Position numbers and translations under genes: made by a program
Shown here: piece after piece, positions 32,993 to 40,688 of the stretch
Position numbering within the stretch: position 1 is the first letter of the stretch
How the letters are laid out: the number at the start of each line of letters is the position of its first letter
Notes under the pieces: model-generated
What the model was told of the DNA's origin: nothing
Database searches by the model: none
What the model saw: the letters and a program-made list of their open reading frames with translations, nothing else
NCBI RefSeq assembly: GCF_051131135.1
Contig: NZ_CP151274.1
Coordinates: 1,240,001-1,304,000 of the forward strand
Source of the DNA: Thermogladius sp023256015
Lineage (GTDB): Archaea; Thermoproteota; Thermoprotei_A; Sulfolobales; Desulfurococcaceae
Direction: 5' to 3'
Length of the DNA: 64,000 nt

Positions 32993-33478
32993 CTACTCGA
33001 ATATCTTGAATGCGTAGTCCTCGAACTCTGCGCTTATAGCCAGCCTCGCCTCCTCGGGCTTGGTCGAGGTGACGTCTATCCAGTTGACGTAGAACCAGCC
33101 GTCTCTCTCGTCGACCACTACCGTGCCCGGTGTGTTGGTGATCGAGACGGCTATCAACAGCCTCCCGTACCTGCTCTTGGCGTAGACGGGTATCTTCGCG
33201 ATGCCCGGGTTCAGCCTCGTCGTGAACACCCTCTTCACGACGTCCATGTGCGCCTTGAACTCGATCACGGTCATGTACTTCAGCGCGTAGTAGAAGAGGT
33301 GGATGTAGCGCCTGGCCTGCAGTAGCTTTTTCTCGTCTGACACGAGTAATCTCGAGGCGGGGACCCCGACGAGCGCGGCGACGGCCAAGCCGGTGGCTAT
33401 GTCGTACGGGGTGGTGCTGCCGGTGTAGACGATGTAGAAGAGGAATAGCCAGAGGGTGACTAGGACCTCTCTGAACAC
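32993..33478 (-). CDS. mrpE: Mrp-type antiporter subunit E (MbhA-like)
   Basis: 161 residues. Two N-terminal hydrophobic segments are followed by a cytoplasmic domain with LLIAVSITNTPGTVVVDER and GWFYVNWID, the MNHE family pattern (usual 'sltpGT...v'). It overlaps no neighbour but lies within 2 bases of mrpC and 10 of mrpD on the same strand. Start GTG 33478. Confidence 0.88.
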   Translation of the reverse strand: MFREVLVTLWLFLFYIVYTGSTTPYDIATGLAVAALVGVPASRLLVSDEKKLLQARRYIHLFYYALKYMTVIEFKAHMDVVKRVFTTRLNPGIAKIPVYAKSRYGRLLIAVSITNTPGTVVVDERDGWFYVNWIDVTSTKPEEARLAISAEFEDYAFKIFE

Positions 33479-33479
33479 G

Positions 33480-33872
33480 CTACTCCACCTCCTCGAAACC
33501 GACCAGCTCCCTCGCGGTCACGGTCTTCTTCAGCCTGTAGGCCTGAATGATCCCGAAGCCGATCAGGGCGTTCACGGCCATCCCGATGACTATGCCCGTC
33601 AATACGAGGGCCTGGGGTACAGGGTCCACCGCGTGCTTCACCAGGTAGTCCAGCTGGTCGCGTGTAAGCTCCACGTAGACTGGTGGTACAGTGGGGTAGA
33701 CGAGCCTGTAGCCCACCATTATGAAGAAGACGTAGACCGTGTCCGAGAAGATCGTCAGGGAGATCAGCTTCTTCGTCAGGCTCCTCCCGTAAATGATCCC
33801 GTAGACGGACACCAGGAGGTTGACTGCCAGCAGCCCTACGAGAAGGCTCCACACTAGCCCGGCCTCACCCAT
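33480..33872 (-). CDS. mrpC: Mrp-type antiporter subunit C (MbhG/NuoK-like)
   Basis: 130 residues with three membrane segments and the NuoK/MrpC signature DPVPQALVLTGIVIGMAVNA, which includes the acid-neighbouring helix. An unusual insertion of about 25 residues (VYPTVPPVYVELTRDQLDYL) sits between helices 2 and 3. ATG 33872 overlaps the end of mrpB by 8 bases. Confidence 0.88.
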   Translation of the reverse strand: MGEAGLVWSLLVGLLAVNLLVSVYGIIYGRSLTKKLISLTIFSDTVYVFFIMVGYRLVYPTVPPVYVELTRDQLDYLVKHAVDPVPQALVLTGIVIGMAVNALIGFGIIQAYRLKKTVTARELVGFEEVE

Positions 33873-34620
33873 GGTCCTCGCCCCTCTCCTCCTCGTGGAA
33901 CTCCTCCTCGAAGGACAGGTAGAGGAAAACCGCAGCGAACCCGGAGGCTACGGCTATGTACTCCGACGAGTTGTAGAGGAGCAGGCTACCGCTGACGAGC
34001 TGGCCCAGGATGTAGGCGGGGTAGAACTTTATGTTTGTCACTACCTCGAGGCCCTTGAACACCGGCAGGAGAGCCACGAGGCCTATCGCCGTCAGGGCCA
34101 GCCCTCTGAGGGCGACGAGGAGGCCCGGGGTCAGCCTCCTCGCGAGGAGCGCGTAGTAGGAGAATATCGGGATCACCAGTAGGGGGGCTATAGCGAGGGT
34201 TGAGCCGCCCTGGAACCCGCCGCCCGGCGTTAGGTGGCCGTGGAGGGCTACAGAGGCTGAGACCACGACTATCAGGGCCGCCACTATCTTCGTGGAGGTC
34301 CGGGATATCTCCGTCAGCCCCACGCCCCTCTTCAACGGTGGGGTCTTGGAGACCCTGAACACCGCTAGACCCGCTACTACGGCGAGGAAGAAGACGGCTG
34401 TCTCGTAGACCGTGTCGAGACCCCTGTAGTCCCACACAATAGCGGTCACGGCCTCCGGGCTCATCGCGGTCATGTTCCCGAAGAAGGTCTCCTCCACGTA
34501 GAAGATCCCGAGCCGTTTGATCTCGTGGGGGGGCTGTAGGCTACCGGTAGCGTAGACTACTAGGGCTAGCGCCAGCGCGAGGGAGTAGACGAAGACCATC
34601 CCCAGCAGTCTCCTGCCCAA
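33865..34620 (-). CDS. mrpB: Mrp-type subunit: MbhE-like N-terminus fused to MrpB/MbhF
   Basis: 251 residues with two modules. The first 105 residues match MbhE/the C-terminal part of MrpA (IVWDYRGLDTVYETAVFFLA). The rest is MnhB (ALHGHLTPGGGFQGGSTLAI), with four membrane helices. In Pyrococcus mbh the two are separate genes, mbhE and mbhF, so this is a fusion. Ends with an acidic His-containing tail (EEEFHEEERGEDHG). Confidence 0.85.
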   Translation of the reverse strand: MGRRLLGMVFVYSLALALALVVYATGSLQPPHEIKRLGIFYVEETFFGNMTAMSPEAVTAIVWDYRGLDTVYETAVFFLAVVAGLAVFRVSKTPPLKRGVGLTEISRTSTKIVAALIVVVSASVALHGHLTPGGGFQGGSTLAIAPLLVIPIFSYYALLARRLTPGLLVALRGLALTAIGLVALLPVFKGLEVVTNIKFYPAYILGQLVSGSLLLYNSSEYIAVASGFAAVFLYLSFEEEFHEEERGEDHG

Positions 34621-34623
34621 ATC

Positions 34624-34872
34624 CTACACCTCGAACCTCTCGGTTTTACTCACAATGAATATCAGCAGCCCTGAGTAAACGCCGACGGAGATGGCGATGT
34701 AGGCCAACAGTATGTCTGTCGCCGCGAAGACTTGGAACAGAATGCTGTAGGCGATGCTCTGCCCAGCCGAGTAAGCCGCCGCCTTCAGTAGGTCCTTCTC
34801 TGTGACAGCCAAGTACGTGAATAGCGTACTTAGGACGCCCGCAAAGACTAGGGTGAGGTAGACCAGTATCAC
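34624..34872 (-). CDS. MbhD-like subunit (DUF4040)
   Basis: 82 residues, three hydrophobic segments, FTYLAVTEKDLLKAAAYSAG and FQVFAATDILLAYIAISVGV, matching the DUF4040/MbhD domain that forms part of MrpA in bacteria. Lies 3 bases before the fused mbhE-mrpB gene and overlaps mrpG by 4, in the standard Mbh order. Confidence 0.82.
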   Translation of the reverse strand: MILVYLTLVFAGVLSTLFTYLAVTEKDLLKAAAYSAGQSIAYSILFQVFAATDILLAYIAISVGVYSGLLIFIVSKTERFEV

Positions 34873-35219
34873 TCCTCCTCACCCAGCTGGTTCACGACGG
34901 GGCTCCACTCCACTGCCCTCGCCTTGTGGGCTGCGTAGGCTAGCAGGTGGCTTCCTATGGGCGCCACGAGGAAGAGGACGAGCGCTGTGGCGAGGCAGCC
35001 GCCCGCGATAAAGGCGTTGTTCGGTATAGGCGAGCCGAGGGCCATGAGGGCCACGCCGATCAGCGGTAGGACAGCGCCGTAGATGGCCCCTATCGTAGCC
35101 GCGTGGAGCCTGACGTAGAAGTTGGGGAACCTCAGCATCCCCAGCCCCGCTATGAAGTCGAAGACCCCTCCTACGAAGACCACCACGACCCCCGCCCAGA
35201 AGACGAGGTCGCTCGTCAA
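34869..35219 (-). CDS. mrpG: Mrp-type antiporter subunit G (MbhC-like)
   Basis: 116 residues, three membrane helices, with GLGMLRFPNFYVRLHAATIG, the MnhG/PhaG signature. The C-terminus (about 20 residues after the third helix) is hydrophilic. Overlaps both neighbours by 4 bases, typical of a coupled operon. Confidence 0.9.
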   Translation of the reverse strand: MTSDLVFWAGVVVVFVGGVFDFIAGLGMLRFPNFYVRLHAATIGAIYGAVLPLIGVALMALGSPIPNNAFIAGGCLATALVLFLVAPIGSHLLAYAAHKARAVEWSPVVNQLGEEE

Positions 35220-35494
35220 GCCCCCACCTCCTTGGAGACCAGGTACTTGGAGGCGAAGACGTCTAGTAGGTACGCCCAGAGGGCTAGGAGGATGGCCGGG
35301 GCGATCATGAGGGGTGACTGGTAGTAGACCGAGAGGAGGGCTAGGAAAACTGCGAGGTCGTAGGATATGCAGTCGACTGCGAGGATTATGTCGGGTACAG
35401 TGGGCCCCTTCACCGCCCTGGCGGTGTACATCAAGACAGCGGCGATGTAGGGGGCCGCGAGGATCGCGAAAAGGAGGTGCGTAAACTCCACCAT
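35216..35494 (-). CDS. mrpF: Mrp-type antiporter subunit F (MbhB-like)
   Basis: 92 residues, three membrane helices, signature KGPTVPDIILAVDCISYDLA (usual 'rGPt..DRi.a.d...'). First gene of the Mrp unit. Start ATG 35494. The unit is divergent from the small helical gene at 35612, and the 117-base gap holds AT-rich promoter elements for both sides. Confidence 0.9.
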   Translation of the reverse strand: MVEFTHLLFAILAAPYIAAVLMYTARAVKGPTVPDIILAVDCISYDLAVFLALLSVYYQSPLMIAPAILLALWAYLLDVFASKYLVSKEVGA

Positions 35495-35611
35495 GACAGG
35501 ACCACGGTTCTCAATAAGGTGGATGCGTGGTAAAAATAGTTTGCGGCGTTAGGTAGGCCTAAGGGTAATGTACATATAGCCCCTTGCCCACACTTATAGA
35601 CAGGTGTCCTC

Positions 35612-35920
35612 ATGGAGAGAAGGGAGCTCGCTAGGGCGGTCGAGAGGTACTTCCAGCTGCGCGAGGACGAGGCCGTTGACCTGGCAGACGAGCTGGACAC
35701 GCTCTACAACAACATGAAGGCGAAGTACATCGAGCTCCTCTGGAAGCGGGGCGAGGGCGGGGAGGGTGCTGCGGGAATACTCGAGAGGGCTGTGGAGCTC
35801 TTGAATAAGGAGGAGCTGAGCCAGGACGAGGAGCTCATACTCATCGCCCTCCTCGACATACTGTCCACGGACCTCTACGACAGGTACCTACTCTACAAAG
35901 TGGAGGCAGGGGAGGAGTAG
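35612..35920 (+). CDS. Small acidic helical protein upstream of HtrA
   Basis: 102 residues, strongly acidic, all predicted helix (AVERYFQLREDEAVDLADEL, then LLNKEELSQDEELILIALLD). No family is recognised. It ends 10 bases before the protease gene on the same strand, so the two are almost certainly co-transcribed; it may be a partner or regulator of the protease (inference). TATA-like CATATAG (35573-35579) lies about 36 bases upstream of the ATG. Confidence 0.7.
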   Translation: MERRELARAVERYFQLREDEAVDLADELDTLYNNMKAKYIELLWKRGEGGEGAAGILERAVELLNKEELSQDEELILIALLDILSTDLYDRYLLYKVEAGEE

Positions 35921-35929
35921 GTGGTCTAG

Positions 35930-36856
35930 GTGAGACTGGAGGAGCTCAACGAGGAGATCGCGGGCATCGTCGAGAGGGTCAAGGACTCGGTTATAACGGT
36001 GGCCACAGAGATCAAGGTGCCCCTGCTCTTCTTCGGCTACGAGTCGTTGAGGGGGTTCGGCTCCGGCTTCATAGTGGGGAAGGGAATTGCCGTCACGAAC
36101 GCTCACGTTGTCAAGAACGCCTCTAGAGTAGCCGTGACTTTCAGCGACGGCTACTCGCACGAGGCGGGTGTGATAGCAGCCGACGCAAGCAGGGACCTCG
36201 CACTGCTTGAGGTACCGGACTACAAACCTCCCATAGAGCTCGGGGACTCCAGGCAGATAAGAGTCGGCGAGATAGTGCTGGCCGTCGGCTCACCCCTGGG
36301 GCTCTTCGAGCACTCCGTCACGATGGGCGTCGTGAGCGCGACGGGCAGGAACATCTACACCGAGGAGCTTATGCTCGAGGACCTGGTCCAGACCGACGCC
36401 GCGATAAACCCGGGTAACAGCGGGGGGCCGCTGGTCAACCTCCGCGGCCAGGCCATCGGGGTGACGACCGCCATCGTCCCCTACGCCCAGGGCATAGGCT
36501 TCGCCATACCCATCAACACAGTGAAGAGGTTCATACTCATGATCGAGAGGTACGGCAGGCCTGTCAGGGCGTGGATAGGCGTCTACGTCGCCCCTCTCAA
36601 CCCCACAGTGGCCGGCTTCTACAGGCTGGGAGTGAAGAAGGGCCTTATAGTGGCCAGGGTCATCCCGGGGACACCCGCGCACCACAGCGGTCTGAGGGAC
36701 GGGGACATCCTCTTGGAGGCTGACGGCAGGGAGCTCGCGAGGACCAGCGACTTGAGGGAGGCGGTTGAGGAGGCTATCGACAGGGGCTACGTGACGCTCA
36801 AGGTGCTGCGCGGTGGGAGGGTCTTCGAGGTAGACGTGGAGGTCCTCGTCTCCTAG
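35930..36856 (+). CDS. HtrA/DegP-family serine protease, cytoplasmic form, one PDZ domain
   Basis: A trypsin-like protease with the full triad: His in VTNAHVVKN near residue 62, Asp in DASRDLALLEV near 90, Ser in NPGNSGGPLVN near 165. A PDZ domain occupies about 215-300 (GLIVARVIPGTPAHHSGLRD, GDILLEADGREL). There is no signal peptide or membrane anchor, so it should act in the cytoplasm on misfolded proteins, unlike most bacterial HtrA. Start GTG 35930, following the small acidic gene by 9 bases. The short intergenic gap to the convergent gene at 36885 leaves little room for terminators. Confidence 0.92.
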   Translation: MRLEELNEEIAGIVERVKDSVITVATEIKVPLLFFGYESLRGFGSGFIVGKGIAVTNAHVVKNASRVAVTFSDGYSHEAGVIAADASRDLALLEVPDYKPPIELGDSRQIRVGEIVLAVGSPLGLFEHSVTMGVVSATGRNIYTEELMLEDLVQTDAAINPGNSGGPLVNLRGQAIGVTTAIVPYAQGIGFAIPINTVKRFILMIERYGRPVRAWIGVYVAPLNPTVAGFYRLGVKKGLIVARVIPGTPAHHSGLRDGDILLEADGRELARTSDLREAVEEAIDRGYVTLKVLRGGRVFEVDVEVLVS

Positions 36857-36884
36857 GTTTTTCACCCCGCCAGCGTACACGTCG

Positions 36885-37619
36885 TCATAGAGTCAGGAGG
36901 GCGTGCACTGGGCACTCCAGCTCCCTCTCCAGCATCTCTACCACCTCTCGCGTCGTCACCATTAAAACGCCGGCCTCGACCACACCCCCCTTCTTCACGA
37001 CGTACCTGGACATGGACTTCACGGTCGCCCCCGTCCACACCACCCCGTCCACGACAACGGCTCTCTCCCCCTTGAGGTCCAGTGCGCTGGGGAAGGAGAC
37101 GGTTCGACGAGTCGCGTCGAGGGAGTAGGCCGGGCCCTGACCAGCTGTAAAGGAGCGGCCCCCGGCCACCTTAGCCGCCTTTATACCGTAGACCAGCCTC
37201 TTCCCGAGGGCTACCGCCATTAGGGTGGCCAGGACCAGCCCGGCCCCCTCCACGGTGACTATGTAGCCGAACTCGAGGTCTTTAACCGCGTCTATGGCCT
37301 TGTACAGGAAGCAGTATAGGCTGAGGGGGTATCGTGAAGTCAAGTTGTTCAAGTGGGGGAAGGGCAGCGGGGCTTCGCGGATGCTCCTCCTGAGCTCGGC
37401 GTCCTCGTCGACGTGTGCCAGCCTAGAGACCAGGTCGGCCGCCCTTCTAGCGCTGACCGGCTCCTTGTTACGCATTATCCTGCTCAACTCCTGCACAGAC
37501 ACGCCCAGCCTCCTCGAGATGTTAGTGAGGGTGTCTCTCCTAGACGCGGCGTACAGCTTGCACATCAGCTTGGACAGTAAGTAGACCTCCTCTACCTTCC
37601 CCGCCAGGGGGCGTCTCAC
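36885..37619 (-). CDS. HTH-PRTase regulator (GfcR/PurR-like)
   Basis: The N-terminal 70 residues contain a helix-turn-helix (NISRRLGVSVQELSRIMRN). From about 110 a type I phosphoribosyltransferase fold has VVDGVVWTGATVKSMSRYV as PRPP loop (usual 'vvDDvv.TG.T'). The second Asp is replaced by Gly (DGVVW), so catalysis may be weak and the domain may only sense PRPP or a nucleotide. Archaeal proteins of this layout (GfcR and orotate-PRTase-like regulators) control sugar or nucleotide genes. Starts at GTG 37619; single gene. Ribose-derived PRPP is an attractive signal given the rbs locus 15 kb away, but no link is shown. Confidence 0.78.
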   Translation of the reverse strand: MRRPLAGKVEEVYLLSKLMCKLYAASRRDTLTNISRRLGVSVQELSRIMRNKEPVSARRAADLVSRLAHVDEDAELRRSIREAPLPFPHLNNLTSRYPLSLYCFLYKAIDAVKDLEFGYIVTVEGAGLVLATLMAVALGKRLVYGIKAAKVAGGRSFTAGQGPAYSLDATRRTVSFPSALDLKGERAVVVDGVVWTGATVKSMSRYVVKKGGVVEAGVLMVTTREVVEMLERELECPVHALLTL

Positions 37620-37721
37620 CTAGGTGTATACTACTGAGCCCGCCTTCAAATACACCTCGCACAAAAGGGCCGCACCCTACTGCAGGGGTGTAGACTGAGT
37701 GGGTGTGGCAGGTGCGGGGGG

Positions 37722-38159
37722 CTAGACCCTCATCTCGTCCTTGATAACGTCGCTCACGATAGCTGGGTAGACCTTGACGACCCCGTCCAACCGGGATATC
37801 TCGTCGTGTATTTTTATCATCTCCTCGGACGACCTCGCGAATATGAGCGCGATCACGTTGTGGTCGCCGGAGGTCACTACCAAATGCTTCACGTAGTCCC
37901 TTTTCTTGAGCTCCTCTATCACGTTGAACAGCTTGTCGGGCTCGACGTTCACACCCGTTATACTGACCTTACTGTAGCCGAGCTTCCAGGGGTCTACTAT
38001 AGCGGTGTACTTCTTTATGACGCCCTCCTGCTCTAGTTTCCGGACCCTCTTCATCACCGCTACGTCGCTTAGACCGATCTCTCTCGCGATCTCGCTGTAG
38101 GTGGACCGGGCGTTCTTCAACAGCTTGTCGATTATCTTCAGGTCTACTTCGTCGACCAT
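37722..38159 (-). CDS. Lrp/AsnC-family transcription regulator
   Basis: 145 residues: N-terminal HTH (LKNARSTYSEIAREIGLSDV, then AVMKRVRKLEQEGVI) and a C-terminal RAM ligand-binding domain (VKHLVVTSGDHNVIALIFAR). The ATG at 38159 overlaps the end of the CxxC-protein gene by 16 bases, making it the third gene of the superoxide reductase operon. It may control that operon; a palindrome lies upstream of the first gene. The effector is unknown. Confidence 0.9.
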   Translation of the reverse strand: MVDEVDLKIIDKLLKNARSTYSEIAREIGLSDVAVMKRVRKLEQEGVIKKYTAIVDPWKLGYSKVSITGVNVEPDKLFNVIEELKKRDYVKHLVVTSGDHNVIALIFARSSEEMIKIHDEISRLDGVVKVYPAIVSDVIKDEMRV

Positions 38160-38473
38160 TCCTCATCGAACCTGTCCGGCACTTTACTTACCCTGAAAAC
38201 GCCGACCCTCTTATAGTCCTCTTCGCCCTCCGGCTCTATGTACTCCTTTAACTCGGCGTCCCCGCCCAGGCTCTTCATCACGTAGGCGAGGTCTTCGACC
38301 CAGTCCCTGATTCCGCAGGTGTGGCAGAAGGACCCCTGGAACTCGACGACCACGGTGCCGTCTTCTCTCACGTCTACGAGCCTAGCCTCTGCCTCGGGGG
38401 CCCGGAACCTGTTGTAGAGCTCGATGGACTTGAGCACGAAAAAATACTTCTTGTTTTCGCCCAAAAACGACAC
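38144..38473 (-). CDS. CxxC-containing protein between superoxide reductase and Lrp genes
   Basis: About 109 residues from GTG 38473, 4 bases after the superoxide reductase stop. A longer frame to 38515 would overlap that gene. The core reads GSFCHTCGIRDWVEDLAYVM, a CxxC pair in a NifU-like or redox setting, preceded by ARLVDVREDGTVVVEFQGSF. The strand-strand-CxxCG-helix arrangement resembles NifU C-terminal or rhodanese-free sulphur carrier folds, but I cannot assign a family. A redox or cluster-repair role next to superoxide reductase is inferred from the operon only. Confidence 0.65.
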   Translation of the reverse strand: MSFLGENKKYFFVLKSIELYNRFRAPEAEARLVDVREDGTVVVEFQGSFCHTCGIRDWVEDLAYVMKSLGGDAELKEYIEPEGEEDYKRVGVFRVSKVPDRFDEEWSTK

Positions 38474-38477
38474 CTCT

Positions 38478-38852
38478 TTACTCGACGAGTATGTCCTTGG
38501 AGGACTCCCATACACCGTGGAGGTTGCAGTACGCCTCGGCTATGAGCCTCCCGCTCTTGGCTAGCTTGAGGGTTACCTCGACCACGGGCTCGTGGTAGAC
38601 CGGCTCGAACACGTACCTCCCCAAGAACACGGGGTTGAAGGCCCTGCCCTCCTCCTTGAAGTAGAGCTCGACCCACCTGATACTGTGCTCAACGGTGTTT
38701 GGGTGCGGCCCCACCTCGACCCTGACCTTGAACGGGGTGTTCTTGCTCACCTTGTCGGGGGCGTGGATCCTAGGTGTGTGGGACTCAACCTTGGTGATCG
38801 CCTCGCCGCTAGCCCTCTGAGGCGTGTATATGAGGTTGCCCAGCTCACTCAT
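38478..38852 (-). CDS. Superoxide reductase (neelaredoxin/desulfoferrodoxin class II)
   Basis: Reduces superoxide to H2O2 without making O2, the standard defence of anaerobic hyperthermophiles. The iron ligands are in place: His in SHTPRI, two His in GPHPNTVEHSIRWVEL, and Cys and His in EAYCNLHGVW. The N-terminal desulforedoxin domain of class I enzymes is absent. 124 residues, cytoplasmic. First gene of a three-gene leftward operon, with a TATA-like TTTAATTAAA centred about 33 bases before the ATG and a perfect palindrome just upstream of that. Confidence 0.93.
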   Translation of the reverse strand: MSELGNLIYTPQRASGEAITKVESHTPRIHAPDKVSKNTPFKVRVEVGPHPNTVEHSIRWVELYFKEEGRAFNPVFLGRYVFEPVYHEPVVEVTLKLAKSGRLIAEAYCNLHGVWESSKDILVE

Positions 38853-38880
38853 CTAACTCACCCTTTCGGATTCCTAACTG

Positions 38881-38914
38881 TTTAATTAAAACCAAAGTTA
38901 ATAAAGTTAACTTT
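38881..38914. promoter_or_regulatory. Promoter and palindromic operator of the superoxide reductase operon
   Basis: TTTAATTAAA (38881-38890) is the TATA region for the leftward gene. Next to it lie AAAGTTAA (38894-38901) and the perfect 12-base palindrome AAAGTTAACTTT (38903-38914), so the AAAGTTAA unit is repeated at a 9-base step. The palindrome ends 2 bases before the stop of the alcohol dehydrogenase gene. Position upstream of TATA suggests an activator site; the Lrp-type protein of the operon is a candidate (inference). Confidence 0.5.
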
Positions 38915-38915
38915 G

Positions 38916-40079
38916 CTAATAGGGCAGGCCCGCCGCGACCTCGGATAGGAGGCCCTCTGTCACCTCGAAGGGGGCCAGCTCCACGTACCTCTTCATGCTC
39001 TTCCTCGAAACAATGCTCTTGAACAGCCGCTCCACCTCCCCAGGCGTGAACCCGTAGTCGCCCAGCCCTTCACCGAACCCAACCCTCTCGAGGAACCCCT
39101 TGAAAGCGGACGCAGCCCTTTGAGCGTCCTCGCTTCTAGGCCTCAGGCCGGGGTCTATAGCGGAGAGGATCCGCCAAGTCGCCTCGGGCCTCGCCTTGTA
39201 GATGTACTCGACCAGCTTCGCGTGGACGAGCGCGAGGCCAGCCCCGTGGGGTAGTTTGGGGTTGTAGGCGCTGAGCACGTGCTCTAGGCCGTGCCCCAGG
39301 TGCGTCAGCGAGTGGTCTATTGCGACTCCCCCGAGCATCGATGCGTAGAGCAGCCAGTACCTCGCCTCCAAGTCCCTCGGGTTTCCCACTACCCTGGGCA
39401 GGTACTCGAAGACCCTCCTAGACGCCTCGACGGACAGCAACTCCGTGTAGGGGCTGGACGCCCTGGACGTCGCCGCCTCGATCGCGTGGGATAGGGCGTC
39501 TATACTGGTGTAGACCGACTGGTTGACATGCAGCGTCAGGGTGTACCTCGGGTCGTCTACGCCGTAGTCGGGGTAGCCCGCCGGGAAGCCCCTCTTCTCG
39601 AGCTCGCCCTCGTCGGTGAGGACGGCGAACCTGTCCACCTCGCTACCCGTCCCGTGCGTGGTGTTCACGACGAACAGTAGCGGCTTCTCCCTGGGCGCTT
39701 GCCTCATCCCGTAGAAGTACTCGCGGACACTCCCGCCCCCGGCGACGAGGACCCTGGCAGACTTCGCCAGGTCTATCACGCTACCACCACCTATAGCGAC
39801 GAACTCCACGCCGCCCTCGCTCCTGTAGTACTCGGCCAACTCCTCTGCCTGCTGGAGCGTCGGGTTGGGGGTCGCCCTGTCGTACACCACGTAGCTGACA
39901 CCGCTCTCCTCGAGTACCTTGGTGACCTCTGCTAGCGCGCCGCTCTCGACGGCCGACCGCCTCCCGGTCACGATAACAGGCCTTCGCATCGACGACAACA
40001 CGTTTTTTAACTCCGCGAGGCCGTTGACGCCGAACACAAGGTTCACGCCTCCGTTGTAGACTCTAAACGTGGGGGTCAT
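38916..40079 (-). CDS. Iron-containing alcohol dehydrogenase family protein
   Basis: A 387-residue group III (Fe-type) dehydrogenase. The NAD(P)-binding loop GGGSVIDLAKSARVL lies near residue 98, and metal ligands are Asp and His in SIDALSHAIEA and the His residues in LTHLGHGLEHVLS and LPHGAGLALVHA. TTHGTGSEV contacts the cofactor phosphate. The substrate (alcohol, lactaldehyde or other) cannot be told from sequence. Reduction of aldehydes produced in fermentation is usual in these organisms. Strong TATA box (TTTATAAA, 40104-40111) about 28 bases upstream of the ATG. Confidence 0.92.
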   Translation of the reverse strand: MTPTFRVYNGGVNLVFGVNGLAELKNVLSSMRRPVIVTGRRSAVESGALAEVTKVLEESGVSYVVYDRATPNPTLQQAEELAEYYRSEGGVEFVAIGGGSVIDLAKSARVLVAGGGSVREYFYGMRQAPREKPLLFVVNTTHGTGSEVDRFAVLTDEGELEKRGFPAGYPDYGVDDPRYTLTLHVNQSVYTSIDALSHAIEAATSRASSPYTELLSVEASRRVFEYLPRVVGNPRDLEARYWLLYASMLGGVAIDHSLTHLGHGLEHVLSAYNPKLPHGAGLALVHAKLVEYIYKARPEATWRILSAIDPGLRPRSEDAQRAASAFKGFLERVGFGEGLGDYGFTPGEVERLFKSIVSRKSMKRYVELAPFEVTEGLLSEVAAGLPY

Positions 40080-40103
40080 AGAGCTCGCCTTGAAGCTGTT
40101 TAA

Positions 40104-40127
40104 TTTATAAACAACACAATAATATTA
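40104..40127. promoter_or_regulatory. Divergent promoter pair
   Basis: TTTATAAA at 40104-40111 serves the leftward dehydrogenase (ATG 40079). AATAATATTA at 40118-40127 lies about 35 bases before the TTG start of the rightward thioredoxin-fold gene. The two boxes are only 6 bases apart, so the genes probably compete for or share a control region. Confidence 0.5.
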
Positions 40128-40157
40128 CTTGGCCTCTAATACAGAGGTGCTTGAGCG

Positions 40158-40688
40158 TTGGAAGACCGCGACCTGCTTATCGCCATACTGAAGAAGTTGC
40201 TGAGGGCAGAGGAGAAGAGCACTCTTGCGAGGGGCGAGGTCGGGCTCTCGCTCGACCAGGTCGACGTGGACTCGCCTCACGGCGTGTACAGGTATTCGAG
40301 GGAGAACTCTAAGTGGGTGCTGATATCCGTCGACGACGAGGACTTCACCCAGAAGCTGGAGCCGGGCAACTACGTGGTCTACTTCGACAACGCGAAGTGC
40401 CCAGCATGTAGAGTCTACGACATGTACTGGTACCCGTTCGTCAAGCTGCTGGGTGACGCCTACCCCTTCAGCTACCTCGTAGTCCTGTGCAACTGGTTCA
40501 GCAAGGACTGCGGGAGCAAGGCGGCCTCGAAGGCGTTCGAGAAGTTCGACGTCCACGCCTCTCCCACGACTCTCATAATGACGGTCGAGAACGGCGGTAA
40601 GATTGGAAGAAGCGTGAAGGTAGAGGGCGTGAAGAGAATGGACGAGCTGGCTAAGATCGTCGAGGACTACCTCAATAAAGCCGGGTAG
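40158..40688 (+). CDS. Thioredoxin-fold protein with CPAC active site
   Basis: 176 residues. The thioredoxin fold begins near residue 70: GNYVVYFDNAKCPACRVYDM has the CxxC redox centre (CPAC), and FEKFDVHASPTTLIMTVENG carries the cis-Pro. A further Cys pair sits in LCNWFSKDCGS. The N-terminal 65 residues are a charged extension of unknown role. No signal peptide, so cytoplasmic. The start is TTG 40158. It could be a thiol-disulphide reductase or glutaredoxin-like protein; it is divergent from the Fe-type dehydrogenase. Confidence 0.8.
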   Translation: MEDRDLLIAILKKLLRAEEKSTLARGEVGLSLDQVDVDSPHGVYRYSRENSKWVLISVDDEDFTQKLEPGNYVVYFDNAKCPACRVYDMYWYPFVKLLGDAYPFSYLVVLCNWFSKDCGSKAASKAFEKFDVHASPTTLIMTVENGGKIGRSVKVEGVKRMDELAKIVEDYLNKAG

